Source: Myxococcales bacterium (GTDB lineage: Bacteria > Myxococcota > Myxococcia > Myxococcales > Myxococcaceae). From it: a stretch of DNA of 64,000 bases. The stretch lies in contig JAUXRI010000022.1 of assembly GCA_030681895.1 (NCBI GenBank), positions 1-64,000 on the forward strand. Reading direction: 5' to 3'. The position numbers were made by a program, and so were the translations under genes. Each line of letters starts with the position of its first letter. The first letter of the stretch is position 1. Shown here piece after piece: positions 17,587-25,800 of the stretch. A model generated the notes under the pieces. That model had not been told where the DNA came from. It saw only the letters and a program-made list of their open reading frames with translations, and made no database searches.

Positions 17587-19578
17587 TCACCCGAGCTTCA
17601 CGACGACCGTCTTGAACGGCGGCCGCTTCGTCGACGGCGTCTCTCGCACCAACTGCTGATGCACCAACTGCGTCGACAGAATGCCCACCACCGCCATGTT
17701 GTCGGTGTTCGAGAACTGGTCGTCGTTGGCGCGCGTGAGGCACTTCTTCCACAGCGCACCGACGGGCCCGGGCGCGAACACACCTGACGTCTTCAGCGCC
17801 GCCTCGCTCATCGCCTCGTCCACCCACTCGGGCCGCGTCGGGCCGATGAAGCTGAGCGCGTCAGGAGCCCGGTACGGCTGCTTCGGGCGCTTCAGAATCT
17901 CGTCCGTCACCAGCCCACGGGCCACGCGCTTGAGCACGTGCTTCTCGTCGAGCACCTTCAACTTGAACGACGGCGGCAGGCTGTTCGCGAGCGCCATCAC
18001 CTCGCGGTCGAGGAACGGGAAGCGCCCTTCGACGCTGTTGCCCATCAACATGCGGTCGCCCTGCGACGAGAGCAGGTAGCCCGACAGGAGCGTGCGCACC
18101 TCGAGGTACTGGTCCTGCGCGAGGTGGGGCCATGAGGCGAACTCCGTTGGCAGCGAGCCCAGGAGCTTCGCGCGCGCGTCGAACCCCGCGACGGCCGCCG
18201 TCACCTCAGGCGAGAACAAGCGCTTGAGCGCCGCCGTGCCGTTCCACCGAGTCTCATGTGAGAAGCCCGGCAACTTCGCGCGCTCGAGCCCACGCCCGAA
18301 GAACTGTCTCGTGAGCGCCTGCTGCGACACCGGCGAGCGCGAGAGGTACGGGTAGAGCCTTTCCAGCAACCGGTGCCGCCACTTCGAGTCGGGCTGCCGC
18401 GCCCAGAAGCGCCGCACACGCGCCTCACGGAACAAGTCGTACCCGGCGAGCATCTCGTCGGCGCCTTCACCGGTGAGCACCACCTTGATGCCCGAGTCGT
18501 GCACCAGCTTCGACAAGAGGAACAGCGGTGCCGGCGCCGTCCGCAGCACCGGCCGCTCGGTGTGCCGAATCACCTTCGGGAAGACGTCGGCGATGTCCTT
18601 GCGCGAAACGACGACCTCGGCGTGCTCGGTGCCGAGGCGCTCCACCATCGCGCGTTGGTAGGGCGTCTCGTCGTACTCGGCGTCTGCGAAGCGCAGCGAG
18701 AAGGTGCGAAACCCCGACGGCTTCGCGCGGCTGGCGAGCGCGGCGACGAGCGAGCTGTCGAGTCCACCCGAGAGGTAGCTCCCAACCGGCACGTCGGCCC
18801 GCACCATGCGCAGCTTCGTCGCGGTCTCGAGCGCGTTCGTCAGCGCGTCCGTCGCCTCATCGAGCGTGCCGTTGAAGCGATGCTCGGCGCCGACGGGATA
18901 CTTTGGCGCCCAGAAAGCGACGTCGTGAACGAACAGGCCGTTGCGCCACACGGCCACGTGGCCAGGCTCGAGCTCGCGCACGCCCTTGAAGACCGACTGC
19001 GGCGGCACGACCGTCCAGAAGGTGAACGTCTCGTCGAGGCCGATGGGGTCGAGCTCGCGTGAGAAGCCAGGCGCGCCAGCGAACAGCGCCTTCACCTCGC
19101 TCGCGAAGTACAGGCGCCCCTCGTGCTCGAGCATGAAGACCGGCCGCACACCGACGCGATCTCTCGCCAGCACGAACGTGCGTGTCGTCGAGTCCCACAG
19201 CGCGACGGCCCACTGCCCGTTCATGCGCTCGAACGCGGCCTCACCCCACGCCTCCCACGCGTGCACGATGACCTCGGTGTCGCTCTTCGTGCGGAAGCGG
19301 TGGCCGAGCGTCTCGAGCTCTGCGCGCAGCTCGACGTAGTTGAAGATCTCTCCGTTGAACGAGATCCACAGCGTGCCGTCTTCGTTCGCCAGCGGCTGCT
19401 GCCCGGTCGACAGGTCGATGATGGACAGGCGCGAGTGGCCCAGCCCGCAGTGACGGTCGAGGTAGAGCCCGAACTCGTCGGGCCCGCGGTGCTCGAGCGC
19501 GCCGGCCATGAACTCCAGCGCGTCACGCGACGGAGGCGCCGAAGCCGAGAGGTTCACGATGCCGGCGATGCCGCACAT
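17587..19578 (-). CDS. asnB: Asparagine-synthase-type glutamine amidotransferase
   Basis: A 663-residue AsnB-family enzyme with Cys2 as the glutaminase nucleophile (MCGIAGIVNL), HRGPDE (30-35), FNGEIFN (74-80) and the ATP-pyrophosphatase loop SGGLDSS (270-276). Full length for the family. In the classic reaction it activates a carboxylate with ATP and amidates it using glutamine. It is last in an operon with acyl carrier protein (10 bases upstream), methyltransferase, ligase and NAD synthetase. Such AsnB-like amidotransferases occur in exosortase-A-associated polysaccharide loci, where they are thought to amidate a sugar or acyl carboxylate rather than make asparagine. That role here is an inference. 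Confidence 0.88.
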   Translation of the reverse strand: MCGIAGIVNLSASAPPSRDALEFMAGALEHRGPDEFGLYLDRHCGLGHSRLSIIDLSTGQQPLANEDGTLWISFNGEIFNYVELRAELETLGHRFRTKSDTEVIVHAWEAWGEAAFERMNGQWAVALWDSTTRTFVLARDRVGVRPVFMLEHEGRLYFASEVKALFAGAPGFSRELDPIGLDETFTFWTVVPPQSVFKGVRELEPGHVAVWRNGLFVHDVAFWAPKYPVGAEHRFNGTLDEATDALTNALETATKLRMVRADVPVGSYLSGGLDSSLVAALASRAKPSGFRTFSLRFADAEYDETPYQRAMVERLGTEHAEVVVSRKDIADVFPKVIRHTERPVLRTAPAPLFLLSKLVHDSGIKVVLTGEGADEMLAGYDLFREARVRRFWARQPDSKWRHRLLERLYPYLSRSPVSQQALTRQFFGRGLERAKLPGFSHETRWNGTAALKRLFSPEVTAAVAGFDARAKLLGSLPTEFASWPHLAQDQYLEVRTLLSGYLLSSQGDRMLMGNSVEGRFPFLDREVMALANSLPPSFKLKVLDEKHVLKRVARGLVTDEILKRPKQPYRAPDALSFIGPTRPEWVDEAMSEAALKTSGVFAPGPVGALWKKCLTRANDDQFSNTDNMAVVGILSTQLVHQQLVRETPSTKRPPFKTVVVKLG

Positions 19579-19588
19579 GGGCTTCGGC

Positions 19589-19834
19589 TCAGCCCTTCTT
19601 CTTCTGCACGAACGCGGTGATGTGGTTCACCGCGTCGAGGTTCTCGGGCACCATCTCGGCGTCGTCGACGGTGATGCCGAACTCGCCCTCGATGAAGGTG
19701 ATGACCTCGAGCACGCCCGTCGAGTCGACGATGCCGGCGTCGAGCAGCGACGCGTCGTCGTTCAGCGCGGCCGGGTCGGCCACGTAGAAGTTCGAGATGA
19801 TGAACTGGCGGACCTTCTCTTTGACGTCTGACAC
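19589..19834 (-). CDS. Acyl carrier protein
   Basis: An 81-residue carrier protein from a GTG at 19834 with gaaagg upstream. The phosphopantetheine site is AGIVDSTG with Ser38. The acidic helix EFGITVDDAEMVPENLD and C-terminal VNHITAF are typical. It sits between the methyltransferase and the amidotransferase, with a ligase two genes upstream. This arrangement suggests the ligase loads an acyl or aminoacyl group onto this ACP for transfer, as in D-alanyl carrier or exosortase-associated systems. It is not part of a fatty-acid synthesis cluster. Confidence 0.88.
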   Translation of the reverse strand: MSDVKEKVRQFIISNFYVADPAALNDDASLLDAGIVDSTGVLEVITFIEGEFGITVDDAEMVPENLDAVNHITAFVQKKKG

Positions 19835-19857
19835 GTGATGCCTTTCGTGGTGTTTCG

Positions 19858-20541
19858 TTAGAGCTTCGTCGCGACGACCACCCGTGGGGCGCCCGACTCG
19901 TTGTTCGCGAACCGCACGTTCTCGTACGCCCTCGAACGATTGAAGAGCGCCGTCATCTGCTTCTCCTGCCCCAGGCCGAACTCGAAGAGCAGGTGGCCCT
20001 TCGGCTTGAGCAGCGCCAGCGCGTCTTTGATGACGCGTTGATGAATCGACAGCCCGTACGGCCCACCGTCGAAGGCCTCGCGCGGCTCGTTCTCGAGCAA
20101 CGTCGCGCGGTCGGCGGCGAGCCGGCCCGTCGAGATGTACGGTGGGTTGCAGACGATGACGTCGACGGAGTGCGCCTCCACCACGCCCGACAGCGGCGCG
20201 AGCAGGTCTCCCTGAAACACGCGCACGCGCTCCGAGAGGCCGAGGTGCGTGACGTTCTTCTTCGACAGGTCGAAACAGCCGTCGGTGAGGTCGCTCGCGA
20301 ACACCTTCGCGGCCGGCACGTGATGCGCGATGGCGCAGGCCAGGTTGCCGGAGCCGCAGCACACGTCGATGACGATGGGCGCCGCTCCCGCCGCCTGCAC
20401 GAGCGCGATGGCTTCACGGCCGAGCAGCTCGGTCTCGGGGCGGGGAATCAACGCGCCGGGCGCCACCAACAGCTCGAGCCCCATGAAGGGGAACTTGCCG
20501 CGCTGGTACACGTCACGAACGTCGGGCTGGGTCTCGCTCAT
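19858..20541 (-). CDS. PrmC/HemK-like SAM methyltransferase lacking the N-terminal domain
   Basis: A 227-residue methyltransferase with LIPRPETELL (31-40), the SAM loop VIDVCCGSGNLA (57-68) and the catalytic NPPY (132-135), which in PrmC methylates a glutamine side chain. Normal PrmC is about 280 residues with an N-terminal helical domain that binds release factors. Here only about 15 residues precede the core, so release-factor methylation is doubtful. It lies 4 bases downstream of the ligase stop and 23 bases before the ACP start, so its target is probably tied to this pathway. A paralogue for translation should exist elsewhere. Confidence 0.75.
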   Translation of the reverse strand: MSETQPDVRDVYQRGKFPFMGLELLVAPGALIPRPETELLGREAIALVQAAGAAPIVIDVCCGSGNLACAIAHHVPAAKVFASDLTDGCFDLSKKNVTHLGLSERVRVFQGDLLAPLSGVVEAHSVDVIVCNPPYISTGRLAADRATLLENEPREAFDGGPYGLSIHQRVIKDALALLKPKGHLLFEFGLGQEKQMTALFNRSRAYENVRFANNESGAPRVVVATKL

Positions 20542-20545
20542 GGCG

Positions 20546-22165
20546 TCAGGCCAGGCCCGTCTTCTTGATCTTCCCCGTCGTCGTCTTCGGCAGCTCGGCG
20601 AGGAAGGCGATGTGTTTGGGCACCATGAAGTTCTCGAGCCGCTTCTGGCACTCCTTCATGATGTCCTTCTCGGTCATCGTCACGCCCTGCTCGAGCACCA
20701 CGAAGGCCTTCACGGCCTGACCGAGCACCTCGTCGGGCACGCCGACCACCGCGGCCTCCTTCACGCCGGCGATGTTCATGATGGCGCCTTCGACTTCTTT
20801 CGGAGCGACCTTCTCACCACGCGACTTGATGATGTCGTCGCTGCGGCCCACGAAATAGAGGTAGCCCTCTTCGTCGAGCCGGCAGAGGTCTCCGGTGTAG
20901 AGGACGAACTCGCCGGGCACCGGGCCGGGCTTGAGCTTCTCGGCCGTGGCTTCAGGCTTTTCCCAGTAGCCCTTCATCACCGTCGCGCCGCGAATGACGA
21001 GCTGGCCGACGACGTCGGGGCCGACCTTCTTGCCGTTCTCATCGACGATCCACAGCTCGGTGTCGGGAATGGCGAGGCCGACACTGGTGGGCTTTCGGTC
21101 GATGTCCTTCGGCGGCAGGTACGTGCAGCGCTTGCACTCGGTGAGGCCGTACATCGAGTAGATGCGCGCCTGCGGGAAGAGGTCGCGCAGCATGGTGATG
21201 TGCTTCACGGGCAACGCGGCGGCGGTGTTGGTGACGAAGGAAATGGCCGAAAGGTCGAAGTCCTTCAGCTGCTTCATCTCGGCGAGCACCGCGTAGATGG
21301 TGGGCACGCCGGGGAAGCCGGTGACCTTCTCGTCGACCATCACCTTCAGCACCGCGGCCGGGAACGCGAAGCTGCGCTCGAGCACCAGCCGGCCGCCAAC
21401 CCGGAACGTCATGATCAGCTGGTACAGGCCGTAGTCGAACGCGAGAGGGAGCACGCCCAGCACCACGTCGCTCTCCTTCATCTCGAGGTACGTCGAGATG
21501 CTGGTGCCCGCGGTCAGCATGTTGCGGTGGGTGAGCATCACGCCCTTGGGGTCGCCGGTGCTCCCCGAGGTGTAGATGATGGCCGCGAGATCGTTGTCGA
21601 TGCAGCGCCGCCCGGGAGGGCCGTGCTTCACGTGCGCGAAGTTCGCCTGCTGCTCCGAGAGCGCCGCGCCACGCGCCTGCGCACTCGCCCACGCCTCGGG
21701 CTGCTTCACGCCGGCGAGCTTCGTCTCGTCGAAGGCGCCCGCGACGATCGTGCGCACCAGGTGCGGCGTGTTCGGCGCGCTCTGCGTGAAGACCGACGCC
21801 AGGTGCATGTCGGTGAGCAGCACCTTCGCGCGAGAGTCGTTCAGGTAATAGGTGAGCTTGTCGTGCTTGGTGAGCGGGTTGATGATGCTGACGATGGCGT
21901 TGGCCTTCATCACGGCCCAGAACGACACCACGGTCTCGACGGTGTTGTCGGCGAAGATGACGACGCGATCGCCTCGCTCCACGCCTGACGCGATGAGCGC
22001 GTGGGCCAGCGCGTTGGCCTGGCGGTCGATCTCTGCGTAGGTGACCCGCACGCCCTTGCACACGAGCGCGACCTTGTCGGGCAGCCGCGCGGCGCTGTGC
22101 TCGAGGAAGTCGTGGAGGAGCGGCGTCGCGAGCCGGTGCAGCGCGGGCGGTGGAGCGAAGGTCAT
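20546..22165 (-). CDS. AMP-forming acyl-CoA ligase/acyl-ACP synthetase-like enzyme
   Basis: A 539-residue ANL-superfamily enzyme. The ATG at 22165 follows GGGGA. It has the P-loop YTSGSTGDPKG (198-208), a MYGLTE adenylate motif, YTGDLCRLDEEGYLYFVGR and a C-terminal PKTTTGKIKK with the catalytic lysine. Enzymes of this family activate a carboxylate with ATP and load it onto CoA or a carrier protein. The ACP two genes downstream is the obvious acceptor. The set resembles the exosortase-A-associated ligase/ACP/amidotransferase group (from memory). The substrate is unknown. Confidence 0.85.
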   Translation of the reverse strand: MTFAPPPALHRLATPLLHDFLEHSAARLPDKVALVCKGVRVTYAEIDRQANALAHALIASGVERGDRVVIFADNTVETVVSFWAVMKANAIVSIINPLTKHDKLTYYLNDSRAKVLLTDMHLASVFTQSAPNTPHLVRTIVAGAFDETKLAGVKQPEAWASAQARGAALSEQQANFAHVKHGPPGRRCIDNDLAAIIYTSGSTGDPKGVMLTHRNMLTAGTSISTYLEMKESDVVLGVLPLAFDYGLYQLIMTFRVGGRLVLERSFAFPAAVLKVMVDEKVTGFPGVPTIYAVLAEMKQLKDFDLSAISFVTNTAAALPVKHITMLRDLFPQARIYSMYGLTECKRCTYLPPKDIDRKPTSVGLAIPDTELWIVDENGKKVGPDVVGQLVIRGATVMKGYWEKPEATAEKLKPGPVPGEFVLYTGDLCRLDEEGYLYFVGRSDDIIKSRGEKVAPKEVEGAIMNIAGVKEAAVVGVPDEVLGQAVKAFVVLEQGVTMTEKDIMKECQKRLENFMVPKHIAFLAELPKTTTGKIKKTGLA

Positions 22166-22229
22166 GGCGGTGTCCCCGAATGGAAATTGGTGAGGCGAGC
22201 ACCGGAGCGTGGGGCGCTCCGGCAGTCCG

Positions 22230-23219
22230 TCACATCTCGTTCGTCTCGTGGAAGATGGGCTCGATGAGCAGCGGCGGCAGGTGGCCGTAGCGCGTCGCGC
22301 GGCGCTTCGACGCGATGTCCTTGAACACGCGCTCGACCTGCTCGGCCGACAACCCAATCACCGGAGCGACCTCGGCCGCAGGCACCTGGTGGTTCACGGC
22401 CCACAGGCACAGGTCCATGCGGTCGTACGGGAGCGCGAAGTAGAACTCTTCCTGCGTCTGCGGCAGCGAGTACGTGTCGGTGGTGGGCGGGCGGCGGCGA
22501 ATCTCTTCGGGCACGCCCAGCGTCTCGGCCAGGGCGTAGACCTGCGTCTTGTAGAGGTGCGCGATGGGCTTGATGTCGGCCGTGCCGTCACCCTGCTTCA
22601 CGAAGAAGCCCTGGTCGTACTCGAGCCGGTTGGGGGTGCCCACCACGGCGTAGTTGAGGCGGTCGGCGTGGTAGTACTCCATCATCTTTCGCACGCGCTG
22701 CTTGTCGTTCGTCGCGGCCACCAGTTGGAGATACGACGCCAGCGGCATGCGCGCGGTCTTCAGCTCACCCGACGGCGACTGCACGGTGAGCTGGAAGACG
22801 TTCAGCCGGTCCGAGTCGATGATGGACGGCAGGGTGATCTTGCTCTTCCACCCCGTCGTGTACTCGGGGAACACCACCCGAATCGCTTCATCCTGTCGGG
22901 CGTAGCAGCCAGCACCTTCGAGCGCGGGCGCGATGTTCTCGGTGACGGCCTGAATGCCGAGCGACGTCGCGAGCAGCTGGCCGAGGTCGAGCGATTCACC
23001 CGCCGAGTGGTGCTCGGGCATGAAGACGCCGAACACCTTGTCGGGGCCGAGCGCCTTGACCGCCAGCGCCGCGCACACCGAGCTGTCGATACCACCCGAC
23101 AGGCCGATGACGACGCCGCGCTTCTTGAGCGTGCCCATCACTCCCGCCTTGAACCACGTGGCGATGCGCGCAACTTCTGCGGGGCGGTCGAACGACAACA
23201 CATCTTTCGAGAAGGCCAT
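22230..23219 (-). CDS. nadE: NAD synthetase (NadE-type, no glutaminase domain)
   Basis: A 329-residue N-type ATP pyrophosphatase with SGGIDSS (41-47). NAD-synthetase features include EHHSAGESLDLGQLL, a GTPNRLEYDQGFFVKQGDG stretch and PIAHLYKTQVYALAETLGVP. There is no nitrilase-type glutaminase domain, so it would use free ammonia, or ammonia from another enzyme such as the amidotransferase in the same operon. It is the first gene of the operon. It is longer than typical ammonia-dependent NadE (about 275). It could be a normal NAD synthetase or a relative recruited for amide formation on the pathway product. Confidence 0.8.
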   Translation of the reverse strand: MAFSKDVLSFDRPAEVARIATWFKAGVMGTLKKRGVVIGLSGGIDSSVCAALAVKALGPDKVFGVFMPEHHSAGESLDLGQLLATSLGIQAVTENIAPALEGAGCYARQDEAIRVVFPEYTTGWKSKITLPSIIDSDRLNVFQLTVQSPSGELKTARMPLASYLQLVAATNDKQRVRKMMEYYHADRLNYAVVGTPNRLEYDQGFFVKQGDGTADIKPIAHLYKTQVYALAETLGVPEEIRRRPPTTDTYSLPQTQEEFYFALPYDRMDLCLWAVNHQVPAAEVAPVIGLSAEQVERVFKDIASKRRATRYGHLPPLLIEPIFHETNEM

Positions 23220-23311
23220 CGCGCGAACCTTGCCTCGACGGGAGTGCTGACGCACGCGGTTTCACTGCCACGGCACGAGCAAACGGCGGTCGCCAGCGTT
23301 AGAGAAGAATC

Positions 23312-23848
23312 GTGACTCCCGGCTTCCTTTCACACCTCCTCGACGATGCCCGCGAGATGGCGCGCTCCTACAGCCACCCCGTGCGCAAGCGCAGGGTGAT
23401 GGGGACCGACGGCTACCAGCTCCTCGTCATCCAGCGCTTGCGCGAGCGCGCTCGGGAGTTCCACGTGCCCCTCGCGAACCACCTGCTGCGGCGCTTCGCG
23501 ACGGCGGTGTACGGCGTCGAGATCGGCAACGAGGTGACCATCGGTGTCGGCGTGAACTTCATTCACCCGATGGCGGTGGTGATTGGCGGCGACGCGAAGG
23601 TCGGCGCTCGCGTGCGCTTCATGGGCAGCAACACCGTCGGTACGGCGCGAGACAACGGGTACCCGGTCATCGAAGACGACGTGATGGTCGGCGCCGGCGC
23701 GCGCATTCTCGGACCGATTCGAGTGGGCAAAGGCGCCATCATCGGCGCGAACGCGGTGGTGCTGCACGACGTGCCTCCGGGGGCCGTGGTGACAGGCGTG
23801 CCCGGCGTGGTGCGGACGCCTGACGTGGGCGAGCGGCAGACGGGCTGA
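23312..23848 (+). CDS. Serine O-acetyltransferase-like hexapeptide-repeat transferase
   Basis: A 178-residue left-handed beta-helix protein starting at GTG with agagaaga upstream. Helical N-terminus (1-65), then [21 protein letters not shown] with a His in the active-site region, [52 protein letters not shown] and a short tail. It lies divergent from the NAD synthetase, 92 bases away, and is related in layout to the enzyme at 12020-12619. It probably O-acetylates a sugar or serine-like moiety; cysteine biosynthesis is less likely given the context. Confidence 0.78.
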   Translation: MTPGFLSHLLDDAREMARSYSHPVRKRRVMGTDGYQLLVIQRLRERAREFHVPLANHLLRRFATAVYGVEIGNEVTIGVGVNFIHPMAVVIGGDAKVGARVRFMGSNTVGTARDNGYPVIEDDVMVGAGARILGPIRVGKGAIIGANAVVLHDVPPGAVVTGVPGVVRTPDVGERQTG

Positions 23849-23902
23849 CGACTCCGCGAGGAGCAGTGGTCGACCGATGAGAACCCGGTGCTCTGCTGTA
23901 CG

Positions 23903-24613
23903 ATGTCGCTCGTGAAGCGTTTCCCACTCCTCCTGCTGGCCGTCGCGACGGCGAACGTGCTGGCGCCTGGCTGCAGCTGCGGCCGCTTCGACGCGCGCTA
24001 CGACGAGATCTGCGAAGGCGTGTGCCCCTGGCTTGATGGTGGCGAGATCGCCGGTGGAGCCGCTTCGGGAGGGCCCGGAGGCGGAAGCGCTGCGGGAGGA
24101 CGACCGGGCGGCGGCACCGCGACCGCGGGCGGAACAGCGACGTCGGGCGGCATCGCGTCAGGCGGCGGCGCCACGAACGCAGGTGGCACAGCCACCGCGG
24201 GCGGCACGGGCGCTGGCGCCTCAGGGGGGACGGCGACTGCGGGCGGCGCTGCGACCGGCGGTGGCGTCGGGGCCGGACCCGCTGGAGGCCCTGCAGGCGG
24301 CTCGCCCGTCGCTGGTGGATTGGCGACTGGCGGTGGAGGCGCGCCGGTCTGCTCTGGTCGCTTCGGTGCCTGCAGCGCCACCCAGCCCTGCTGCGCCAAC
24401 GTGAACTGTGTGCTCGGGCGCTGCGAGGGCTGCAGTGGTGGCTGCTTCCCCCTGCTCTGCTGTAACGCCGTCACCAACTCGACCTGCGGCGTTCAGACCG
24501 GAAACTATTGCCGGACCACGGCTGACTGCTGCTCGGGCTGTTGCGGCGGCCCATTCGACGGCGGGTACGGCGTCTGCGGGGAAGTCTTCCTCGGGTGCAT
24601 GACCATCGACTGA
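23903..24613 (+). CDS. Lipoprotein with Gly/Ala-rich linker and Cys-rich domain
   Basis: A 236-residue exported protein. ATG at 23903; other in-frame starts (GTG 23888, GTG 23912) are possible. Signal sequence FPLLLLAVATANVLAPGC ends at the probable lipidated Cys. A Gly/Ala/Thr tract (AGGTATSGG-like, nucleotides about 24040-24345) acts as a flexible linker. The C-terminal 90 residues hold about 18 Cys in patterns such as CSATQPCCANVNCVLGRCEGC and TTADCCSGCCGG, which resemble disulfide-knotted Cys-rich domains seen in predicted myxobacterial surface proteins. The function is unknown. It is convergent with the peroxidase gene. Confidence 0.72.
   Translation: MSLVKRFPLLLLAVATANVLAPGCSCGRFDARYDEICEGVCPWLDGGEIAGGAASGGPGGGSAAGGRPGGGTATAGGTATSGGIASGGGATNAGGTATAGGTGAGASGGTATAGGAATGGGVGAGPAGGPAGGSPVAGGLATGGGGAPVCSGRFGACSATQPCCANVNCVLGRCEGCSGGCFPLLCCNAVTNSTCGVQTGNYCRTTADCCSGCCGGPFDGGYGVCGEVFLGCMTID
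24040..24345 (+). repeat. Degenerate Gly/Ala/Thr-coding repeat tract
   Basis: About 300 bases of imperfect gcgggcggca-type repeats encode GGTATAGG-like units. The reading frame is kept and it serves as a linker in the Cys-rich lipoprotein. The sequence is low in complexity and likely unstable in length. Confidence 0.7.
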
Positions 24614-24618
24614 GCTGA

Positions 24619-25800
24619 TCAGCGGTCAGGCCACCCATTCCACGGCAACGGTGGATCGCTCGCGTCGAGCACGGTGAAGAAGAGGAGGAGCGCCTCGAGC
24701 TCCGAGCCCGTCACCATCGGGTCGGCGTGCCCTTGAACGGCAGCGGCGAGCGTGGCGAAGCGGCCGTCGTGGCCCCAGGGCCCGGTGCGCGTGACGTTGC
24801 GCAAGGTCGGCGTGCGGTAGGCGCCTTCGTCTGACGCGCGTCTCATCGGCAGCGTCTGCTTCGCGCCATCGTGAAACGCTCCAGCGGCCGTGAAGGGTGA
24901 CGCCTCGAGCACCACGAACGCCTCGGCCCTCGCGCGCGGCGGAGCATCGACCAGCCCGACCGCGTGAAAGTCGTCGTCAGACATCAGCCCGCCCGCGTGA
25001 CACGAGACACACCCACGGCGAATGAAGACGGCGAGGCCCTCCCGTTCACCGGTGGTGAGCGCCTTCGCGTCGCCATCGACGAAGCGCTCGAGCAGCCCCC
25101 GCCTGAACGCGAGCTTTCGCTGGTACGCCTCGAGCGCCTTCCCGACGTTCGCGGCCACGAGGTTGATGGCGTCCTGATCTGCCGGGGCCATCGCGTCGAA
25201 GGAGGCTTGCCCCGGCTTGCCCCTCGGGGGAAACCGCGCGCCGTCTTCGAGGGCAGGCAGCGCGCCGAAGAGCGCTTCGTAGCGCTCGCGATACGTCACC
25301 TTCACGCGATGGGCGAGCTCGAGGCGGGTGAAGTCCATCTCCTTCGGGTTCTCGAACGCGAGCAGCGGCTGCGCCCACAACGAGTCGGCGCGGCCGTCCC
25401 ACATCTGCCAGCGGTGCCAGGCCGCGCCATGGAGCGACGGACTGTTGCGGTCGACGAGCTCGAGCCCCAGCGACGTCGCGCGGGCATCGCCGAACACGCG
25501 CTCGGGAATGTGGCAGGTCGCGCACCGCACCGAGCCGTCACGGCTGAGGCGCGCGTCGAAGAACACCTCGAAGCCCAGCAACGCGGCGGGCTCATCGTCG
25601 GCGAAGCGATTTCCAGGCGAAGGCGGCACCGTGTCGGCGAGCCGCAATGACGCCACGACGGCACACTCTTTCCCCGACAGACCAGGTGAGAGGGGGCACT
25701 CGACGCACGACGCGAGCCATGGCACGAGGCCCAGCATGAGGAACCGAGCGGACACGGGGCGCACTTGGTCTGAAACGGCATTTTTCGCCAGTGCCCTCAT
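24619..25800 (-). CDS. Dihaem cytochrome c peroxidase/MauG-family lipoprotein
   Basis: A 393-residue protein with a lipobox-like LASC at 29-32 and two haem motifs, CATCH (93-97) and CVSCH (264-268), plus the conserved TPTLRNVTRTGPWGHDGRF near the end. This is the architecture of bacterial dihaem peroxidases and MauG relatives, which reduce hydrogen peroxide or modify proteins in the periplasm. The start is uncertain: 25800 gives a long n-region, while an ATG at 25737 would fit the signal sequence better and reduce the overlap with the divergent lipoprotein gene. No electron donor gene is adjacent. Confidence 0.85.
   Translation of the reverse strand: MRALAKNAVSDQVRPVSARFLMLGLVPWLASCVECPLSPGLSGKECAVVASLRLADTVPPSPGNRFADDEPAALLGFEVFFDARLSRDGSVRCATCHIPERVFGDARATSLGLELVDRNSPSLHGAAWHRWQMWDGRADSLWAQPLLAFENPKEMDFTRLELAHRVKVTYRERYEALFGALPALEDGARFPPRGKPGQASFDAMAPADQDAINLVAANVGKALEAYQRKLAFRRGLLERFVDGDAKALTTGEREGLAVFIRRGCVSCHAGGLMSDDDFHAVGLVDAPPRARAEAFVVLEASPFTAAGAFHDGAKQTLPMRRASDEGAYRTPTLRNVTRTGPWGHDGRFATLAAAVQGHADPMVTGSELEALLLFFTVLDASDPPLPWNGWPDR

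Noticed and set aside
20330-21988. 552-codon plus-strand frame opposite the ligase
   Set aside because: His/Arg/Glu-rich antisense shadow; the ligase on the other strand has all ANL motifs.
12020-23848. Exosortase or PEP-CTERM gene in the ligase/ACP locus
   Set aside because: No polytopic exosortase-like protein and no PEP-CTERM tail found in the window.
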